Positions 12,430 through 16,942 of a stretch of DNA of 16,942 nt are shown piece after piece (within the stretch, counting starts at the first letter, position 1; each line of letters begins with the position of its first letter). The stretch comes from Lentisphaeraceae bacterium (GTDB taxonomy: Bacteria > Verrucomicrobiota > Kiritimatiellia > RFP12 > UBA1067). The position numbers were made by a program, and so were the translations under genes. The notes under the pieces are model-generated. The model had not been told where the DNA came from, did not search any database, and saw only the letters and a program-made list of their open reading frames with translations. The stretch spans positions 1-16,942 of the forward strand of contig SFPL01000111.1 in NCBI GenBank assembly GCA_004551905.1, in the 5' to 3' direction.

Positions 12430-14813
12430 GCCTTGCCCTTTCCTGCGCGCCTCCGCGCGCCACCTACTATCCATGCCGCGGTCGGGACTGCGACTACGAG
12501 CGCGAAGACGACCGCCCCCGCCGCGCCTTCAATGACTACCGCCCACGGAACCGCGAAATGGTGCGGCATCCCCGGCCAGTGGCCAGCCGTGCCGAGCGAC
12601 GCGTACCAGCCCGCCGCCGCGCCAATCGGGAAGCCCGCGGCAATGCCGATGAACGCCGTCCGCACCGCAGTCCGCGCTAGCGCACACGCCACCTGGCCGA
12701 GCGTCGCGCCCGCCGCGCGCATCGCCGCGAACTCGTTTTTCCGCGCTTCCGCCTCGGCTACGAGCATCGCCACGAACCCGATCGCGAGGATGGCGAGGAA
12801 GACGAACGGCACCCGCGCCGCCTGGCCAATCAGATCCGAGCCGTGCGCCAGCGTCCCGTCCGCAATCTCGTCCCTCGCATGCAGCCGCACCGTCGCCTGC
12901 ACCGGGTTCCCCAGCCGCCGCGCGATCTCCGCCTCGACCAGCCGCCCGGCCGGGAACACGCCGTGACGCGCGAGGAAGCCGGGATCGTATTCCACCCAGA
13001 GATGGGTCATCGGCGCCGACATCGCAGGCTCGGTCATGTACGTGCGCGGGTCGATCTCGCCCATCGTGTCCAAGGAGCAGAACGCAGGTCCGTCGGTCAT
13101 CGGCGAGGCGCCGTTGAGCCCGCGCACGAGGCCGCGGCTCGTCACCATGTGCCAGTTGAGGTCCACCACCCCGGCGACCGGGAAACTGAGCTCGCGCCCC
13201 GGCGCGACGCGGCGGCCGGACGCCACGACCTTCAGCTCGTCGCCGACATGGAGGCCGTGCGCACGGGAAAGCATCTCGGCTATCACCACCGCGCGCCCCT
13301 CCGCCACCGCCTTCGCCGCGTCTTCGCGGTCGCCCTCGACGAACCGAAAGTCCGGCAAAAACTCGGCGGCGAGGAAAAGGACGTTCGGCGCGGCGAGTCG
13401 TCCGCCCATGACCGGACGCGGCTTGACGCCGGCAATCTCCAGCTGCCGCGGCACCAGTTCGGAAATCCGCTTCACGCCCTCGATGTTCTGTAGCTTCTCC
13501 ACCTCGAAGCTCGACACCCCGCCCGGCAGCAGCGAGACGATCGCGTCTGGCCACTCCGGCGACGGCACGAAGCCGCGCATCAGCGACGCGCCCCACACCT
13601 CCACCGCGACGAACGCGGCGAATCCGCAGCCATACGCGATCGCCATGCCACGGCGGCGGCGGCGCGGCACGCGGCAGGCGGCGTCCATCCCCCGCACCCT
13701 CATGGCAGGCGCGAGCGCGGCAGCGAGCGCCAGCGCGGCGACGAACGGCATGGCCGCAAGCGTGAGGAAGATCTTGCCGCAGTCAAGGGCGACGCCGGAC
13801 GGGAAAGCCGCCGCGTCGAAATGCACATAGACGTGGAGCGCGGCCACCGACGCCAGGACGCCCAGCACCCAGCCGTCGAGCACCGTCAACGCCGCCTCGG
13901 CGCCGACGCAGGCGACCACCCCCGATCGCGTCAGGCCGACGGCGCGCAGGCGCGCGAGCGCGGGACGATTCGCCTCCACCGACAGGAGGAGCGAGTTGAC
14001 GAGCAGTGCCAGCGCGGTCAGGAACGCCGCGATCACCAAGAGCGGCTTCGCGTAGTCCATCCGCCGCTGCTCATCGCCTCGGAACGCCGCGACCACCTGC
14101 TCGCTCCGCGGCGTCAGCGCGTCGGCGGGCGCGGGGGCGTCCCGGAAAAGCTCCACCCGTACCTGATGCTCGACGGCGAGGGCCGCAAACGCGCTCGGGT
14201 TGGCAAAGACATTCGGAAACTCGCGCGGCAGGCGTCCGCCGTCGAGATAGCCCACCACCTTCGCGGTCATGGTGGTGGCGCGGCCGACGAACTTCACCTC
14301 GCTCCCCAGCGCCGGCTCCTGCTCGCGCGAGAAGCGACGGAGCGCGGACCTCACCGCCACCACTTCGCATCCGGCGGCGGCCGCGTCCGGCCAGCGTCCT
14401 TCCGCAAGGCTCACCGCTCCGTATGGATTCGCGGCAGGCGCACGGGCAAGGAGTACGCGCATCGGCGGACCTTGCAGGACGCGTCCGCCCGGACGGTAGT
14501 CGACGCCGAGCGGCACTGCGTCAAGCGCAAGATCGCACTTAGCCGGAGCCATCTTCGCCGGCGGCACCTTCCTGTCCGGCGCGCCCCTTGGCGCACCCCG
14601 CGGCGCGCCGCCGCCGTCATCGCACGTCCGCCACGCCGCCCAGGGGATCGCGGCACCTTGCGCGGCAAAAGGTGCCTGCGCGTCATTGGTGGCGACGAGC
14701 GAAGTCATGAACACTATCGACCCCGTCGCCGCGGCGATGCCGACGACGGCGCAGAGGAAGCGCGCCTTCCCCCTCTTCAGTCCGGCGAGGACAATCTCCA
14801 AAACAACTCGCAT
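12426..14813 (-). CDS. ABC transporter permease with two FtsX-like domains (YbbP/LolE-like)
   Basis: This 795-residue inner-membrane permease has a first helix at about 18-40, then a periplasmic domain (about 41-250). Helices follow at about 256-279, 305-332, 345-371 and 391-410. A second large periplasmic domain reaches to about 665, and three C-terminal helices finish the protein. FtsX-type patterns ARLRAVGLTRSGV (288-300) and EFAAMRAAGATLGQV occur after the second and sixth helices, giving two repeated units as in YbbP. Such type VII-like systems act mechanically on periplasmic or membrane lipids and proteins. The first periplasmic domain contains a low-complexity GGAPRGAPRGAP stretch (about 69-80). 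The start follows GGGGGAG and lies 14 nt after the ATPase stop. Substrate is unknown. Confidence 0.85.
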   Translation of the reverse strand: MRVVLEIVLAGLKRGKARFLCAVVGIAAATGSIVFMTSLVATNDAQAPFAAQGAAIPWAAWRTCDDGGGAPRGAPRGAPDRKVPPAKMAPAKCDLALDAVPLGVDYRPGGRVLQGPPMRVLLARAPAANPYGAVSLAEGRWPDAAAAGCEVVAVRSALRRFSREQEPALGSEVKFVGRATTMTAKVVGYLDGGRLPREFPNVFANPSAFAALAVEHQVRVELFRDAPAPADALTPRSEQVVAAFRGDEQRRMDYAKPLLVIAAFLTALALLVNSLLLSVEANRPALARLRAVGLTRSGVVACVGAEAALTVLDGWVLGVLASVAALHVYVHFDAAAFPSGVALDCGKIFLTLAAMPFVAALALAAALAPAMRVRGMDAACRVPRRRRRGMAIAYGCGFAAFVAVEVWGASLMRGFVPSPEWPDAIVSLLPGGVSSFEVEKLQNIEGVKRISELVPRQLEIAGVKPRPVMGGRLAAPNVLFLAAEFLPDFRFVEGDREDAAKAVAEGRAVVIAEMLSRAHGLHVGDELKVVASGRRVAPGRELSFPVAGVVDLNWHMVTSRGLVRGLNGASPMTDGPAFCSLDTMGEIDPRTYMTEPAMSAPMTHLWVEYDPGFLARHGVFPAGRLVEAEIARRLGNPVQATVRLHARDEIADGTLAHGSDLIGQAARVPFVFLAILAIGFVAMLVAEAEARKNEFAAMRAAGATLGQVACALARTAVRTAFIGIAAGFPIGAAAGWYASLGTAGHWPGMPHHFAVPWAVVIEGAAGAVVFALVVAVPTAAWIVGGARRRAGKGKA

Positions 14814-14827
14814 CCGCTCCCCCGCGC

Positions 14828-15580
14828 TCAGCCGCAGTGCTTGAGGTACATCGCCGAAACTGCCGCGGGATCGTGCCCGGTCGCGCACGAGGCGACGACC
14901 GCGCCTTCCCGCAGGAAGCACACGCGCGAGGCCGCCGCGGCGACCATGGGGTCGTGGGTGACGACGAGGATCGCCGTCCGCTCCGACGCGTTGAGCTCGC
15001 CGAGAAGTGCGCAGATGCCGCGGGCGGAGGCGAGGTCGAGGTTGCCGGTCGGCTCGTCCGCAAGCACGATCTCCGGCTTCATGTAGAGCGCGCGGGCGAT
15101 GGCGACGCGTTGGCACTCGCCGCCGGAAAGCCGGGCGGGAAGCCGCTTCTCGAGCCCCGCGAGTCCGAGGCGCGACATGAGCTCCGCCACCCGCGCCGCG
15201 TCGACGCGGCGGCGGTCGAGCCGCGCCGGCAGGGCGATGTTCGCCTCGACGTCCATCGACTCGATGAGGTTGAAGGACTGGAACACCACCCCTTCGCGAC
15301 GACGGCGGAAGCGTGCTGCCGCGGAGTCGCCCATTGCCGAGACCATCTCGCCGCCGACCTCGATCTCGCCGGAGTCGGGCACCAGCAGACCTGCCGCCAG
15401 GTGAAGGAAGGTGGACTTGCCGCTGCCGCTCGGGCCCATCAGAGCGACGAATTCGCCGGACGCGACCTCGAGCGAGAAGCCCCTCAGCACTTCGCGGCGA
15501 GAAGTTCCCGCGCCGTAGGCGTGGCCGACTGCGCTGGCGCGCAGAGCAGGACGCAAATCTGATGTTTCGCTACTTTTCAC
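14828..15580 (-). CDS. ABC transporter ATP-binding protein (LolD/MacB/YbbA type)
   Basis: This 250-residue cytoplasmic ATPase energises the permease encoded directly downstream. It has Walker A GPSGSGKST (49-57), Q-loop VFQSFNLIESM (99-109), signature LSGGECQRVA (151-160), Walker B IVLADEPTGNLD (171-182) and H-loop VVTHD (206-210), all intact. The ESMDVEANIALP segment is typical of LolD/MacB-type ATPases. The GTG start at 15580 is the only common start after the upstream in-frame stop; it has no Shine-Dalgarno site. Instead it overlaps the stop of a 10-codon leader ORF, suggesting coupled translation. Exporter operons of this class usually handle lipoproteins, lipids or peptides; which one applies here cannot be told. 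Confidence 0.9.
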   Translation of the reverse strand: MKSSETSDLRPALRASAVGHAYGAGTSRREVLRGFSLEVASGEFVALMGPSGSGKSTFLHLAAGLLVPDSGEIEVGGEMVSAMGDSAAARFRRRREGVVFQSFNLIESMDVEANIALPARLDRRRVDAARVAELMSRLGLAGLEKRLPARLSGGECQRVAIARALYMKPEIVLADEPTGNLDLASARGICALLGELNASERTAILVVTHDPMVAAAASRVCFLREGAVVASCATGHDPAAVSAMYLKHCG

Positions 15581-15609
15581 AATTGTTTAAACGCCGCGGA
15601 AGGCGCCAT
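15577..15609 (-). CDS. Leader mini-ORF (10 codons) upstream of the ABC ATPase gene
   Basis: The minus strand encodes MAPSAAFKQL and stops at TGA, with the GTG start of the ATPase gene embedded in the junction (TTGTGA). A GGAGG lies 13 nt upstream of the ATG, rather far but the only ribosome-binding site in the leader. It begins about 27 nt after promoter F. It could deliver ribosomes to the GTG start by termination-reinitiation. No regulatory codon run is evident. It may also be fortuitous. Confidence 0.4.
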   Translation of the reverse strand: MAPSAAFKQL

Positions 15610-15636
15610 GGTTCGGCGCAGCCTCCGTCGGCGCGT

Positions 15637-15650
15637 ATTATACCAAAAAA
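15637..15650 (-). promoter_or_regulatory. Promoter F (extended -10) for the ABC transporter operon
   Basis: The minus strand reads CTTTTTTGGTATAATACGCGCC. TATAAT is at 15637-15642, preceded by TGG and a six-T run. No -35 is recognisable at 17-18 nt. The leader to the GTG start is about 50 nt and holds the mini-ORF. Confidence 0.7.
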
Positions 15651-15934
15651 GGTGTGGGCGCGGCTCAGCGGGGAGCGAGTGCTCGGTCTCGTCGCGGGTG
15701 ACTTAGTCGCCTTCCGCGCTTAGGACAACCAGCCTGGTATACCCTGGCAGCCTGAATCCTATCGCTGGTTGCGCACAAAATCACTCACACGGCGAGTCGC
15801 ACCCGTCGACTCACTCGCACACCTCCCCGCTTCGCCGCTTGAGGAAACTCCGGAGAAATCAGACAGCGCAATTGACAAAAACTGCCGCGGAAACTGCCGC
15901 GGAATCCCCCCTGTCTGTTCAGATGTATGTTAGC
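15651..15934. other. Intergenic region with several inverted repeats, no gene seen
   Basis: I see no convincing coding frame on either strand. The stretch contains an 8-bp inverted repeat CAACCAGC/GCTGGTTG (15726-15733 and 15764-15771) flanking GGTATACC. It also holds two competing hairpins built on GAGTCG/CGACTC (15794-15799 and 15807-15812) and GCGAGT/ACTCGC (15793-15798 and 15813-15818), and the terminator-like structure at 15877-15902. Confidence 0.6.
15877..15902 (-). terminator. Probable intrinsic terminator of the right-edge gene
   Basis: On the minus strand, CCGCGG-CAGTTT-CCGCGG forms a 6-bp GC-only stem, followed by CAG and five T. It lies 33 nt after the stop codon of the right-edge gene. 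It arises from a tandem 12-bp duplication of AAACTGCCGCGG (15879-15902). Confidence 0.5.
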
Positions 15935-16942
15935 CTACTGTGCGGGCGAGACGCTGAGCAGTCTCCCGTCCGCAGAAAACTTCAACAGACGTGTCCACCC
16001 TTCATTTGCATCATAGAATTCAAAATACAAAGGCTTCTTCTCATCAACACTCCACGACAAATCCTTGGTTCCCTCCTCCGTGCTCTTGATGTAGAGAGCG
16101 CCGGCGACCTTTGCCTCCTTGGCGAACTCAGCCGACACGTTGCGCTTTTCCTTCACCGGAAGTTCTGCAACCGACCGAACAAGATTCGCCATTTCGTCGC
16201 TTTCGGCCATTTTTGCAGCCTCCTCAGCCGCCTTTTCCTCTGCACGTTTTGCCCGCCACTCAAGCAATGCAATTGCATTCGTAGCCTGATAGCAACCGTC
16301 AACCACGAGCTTCTGGTACCTGTCCAGAATCGCCTTGACATCGTCTTTCGAACTAAGAGACCCTTTACAATGCCACCAACCCCTCTTGAATCCAGCATAC
16401 CTCTCAATTAGCTGACCAGGACTAGTAAGACCATTTATCCCCTGTGCTCTAGATCTAAAAAGTCTAGGGCTAGACGAGTCAACATCGCCACTCAGACAAT
16501 TATCTGCCAACAGCACATCAAGGAACTGGGCGTTCCTATATCCAGCATCTACAGCTTTCTTCAAGAACAAATCAATGTAACCCCTGGCATCGAAACTCTT
16601 GTCTTTCCAATTCTGCTTCTGACTAATAACTATCGCGAGTTGATAGTAGCCGCGCGGATCATCCTTCTTAGCAAGCTCAACAGCCTCTTCCAGCGACAGT
16701 GCAGGTTCAAGAAGCCCCTCTTCTGCCGGTTTATTTTGCATTGTTCCATTCGGTCGTCTTCTTCTCCCACTCAATATGCTATTTTTAATTGGTCCTTGTA
16801 TGGCAATTTGAGCATCCTGGTCTGACGATTCCTTGGAATTAGATTGCACCTCCTGACTGATATACTTAATCGGCCGGTCGCACCATTTCTCAGAAAGCTC
16901 TTTGGAATTTTCTCCATTCCAGCCAACACTGTCCCTTTCAAC
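15935..16942 (-). CDS. C-terminal part of an uncharacterised protein with Sel1/TPR-like region, 5' end beyond the window
   Basis: The frame is open from the stop at 15935 to the right edge, giving 335 visible residues; the GTG at 16849 is an internal codon in an uninterrupted frame, so I treat the gene as 5'-truncated. Visible residues 1-80 are polar and low in structure (NSKESSDQD, GRRRRPNG). Residues about 82-151 (EEAVELAKKDDPRGYYQLA, then LKKAVDAGYRNAQFLDVLLADN) resemble degenerate Sel1/TPR helical repeats. An Ala/Glu/Lys coiled coil follows (AKRAEEKAAEEAAKMAESDE), then a conserved-looking beta-rich end (LYFEFYDANEGWTRLLKFSADGRLLSV). No family is recognised. The base composition is clearly AT-richer than the rest of the window, suggesting an accessory or transferred gene. 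Confidence 0.7.
   Translation of the reverse strand, partial: VERDSVGWNGENSKELSEKWCDRPIKYISQEVQSNSKESSDQDAQIAIQGPIKNSILSGRRRRPNGTMQNKPAEEGLLEPALSLEEAVELAKKDDPRGYYQLAIVISQKQNWKDKSFDARGYIDLFLKKAVDAGYRNAQFLDVLLADNCLSGDVDSSSPRLFRSRAQGINGLTSPGQLIERYAGFKRGWWHCKGSLSSKDDVKAILDRYQKLVVDGCYQATNAIALLEWRAKRAEEKAAEEAAKMAESDEMANLVRSVAELPVKEKRNVSAEFAKEAKVAGALYIKSTEEGTKDLSWSVDEKKPLYFEFYDANEGWTRLLKFSADGRLLSVSPAQ

Noticed and set aside
12529..13596. 355-codon minus-strand frame inside the permease gene
   Set aside because: It is an alternative frame of the permease, with Arg/Gly/Ala-rich low-complexity sequence. The permease frame shows real transmembrane and FtsX patterns.
15737..15745. Plus-strand TGGTATACC as a promoter
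   Set aside because: The -10 would be TATACC, lacking the final T, and no gene lies downstream on the plus strand. It is kept only as part of the inverted-repeat cluster.

Overview
The window reads as GC-rich chromosomal DNA (apart from about the last 1 kb) from a Gram-negative-type bacterium. Evidence for this is a LolD/YbbA-like ABC exporter, an ExbB/TolQ-like protein and a secreted glycosidase. I could not run a search. The mix of LuxS, butyrate kinase, a GH39-like hydrolase, TTCGTGG heptamer repeats and GGGGTCTGTCCCC palindromes would fit an uncultured gut member of the PVC group (Kiritimatiellota/Lentisphaerota), but that is inference only. Every gene I can support lies on the minus strand, so transcription runs from right to left.

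From the right edge: (1) 15935-16942 is the C-terminal part of a large, AT-richer protein of unknown function, open to the window edge, followed by a terminator-like hairpin and a structured ~290-bp intergenic stretch. (2) Promoter F drives a 10-codon leader ORF, an ABC ATPase, an 800-residue-class FtsX-type permease and a miniature ExbB/TolQ-like protein; each start is coupled to, or within 14 nt of, the preceding stop. (3) Promoter E drives a secreted GH39-like glycosidase and thiE. Promoter D, embedded in the thiE stop codon, then drives a CPA2 antiporter fused to a PTS EIIA domain, luxS, mnmE and rsmE. (4) Promoter C drives hisH, hisF and a butyrate kinase gene, separated by spacers made of a 7-bp tandem repeat. 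(5) Promoter B drives tRNA-Asn and probably the downstream RhlE-type RNA helicase and a specialised NusG paralogue. (6) Promoter A drives a signal-peptide-bearing gene that leaves the window at the left edge.

Two themes stand out. First, all six promoters share an extended -10 (TGNTATAMT, usually preceded by a T run and followed by ACGC). Most lack a recognisable -35, and two sit so close to the start codon that leaderless mRNAs are expected. Second, repeats have entered coding sequence in frame: a heptamer array inside HisH and four GGGGTCTGTCCCC palindromes inside the MnmE GTPase domain. Both are placed in variable loops, so the proteins keep all recognised motifs.

The most unusual gene arrangements are the antiporter-EIIA fusion overlapping luxS, and the ABC exporter operon ending in an ExbB-like protein without its cytoplasmic domain. 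There is no rRNA, CRISPR array, transposase or phage gene in the window.
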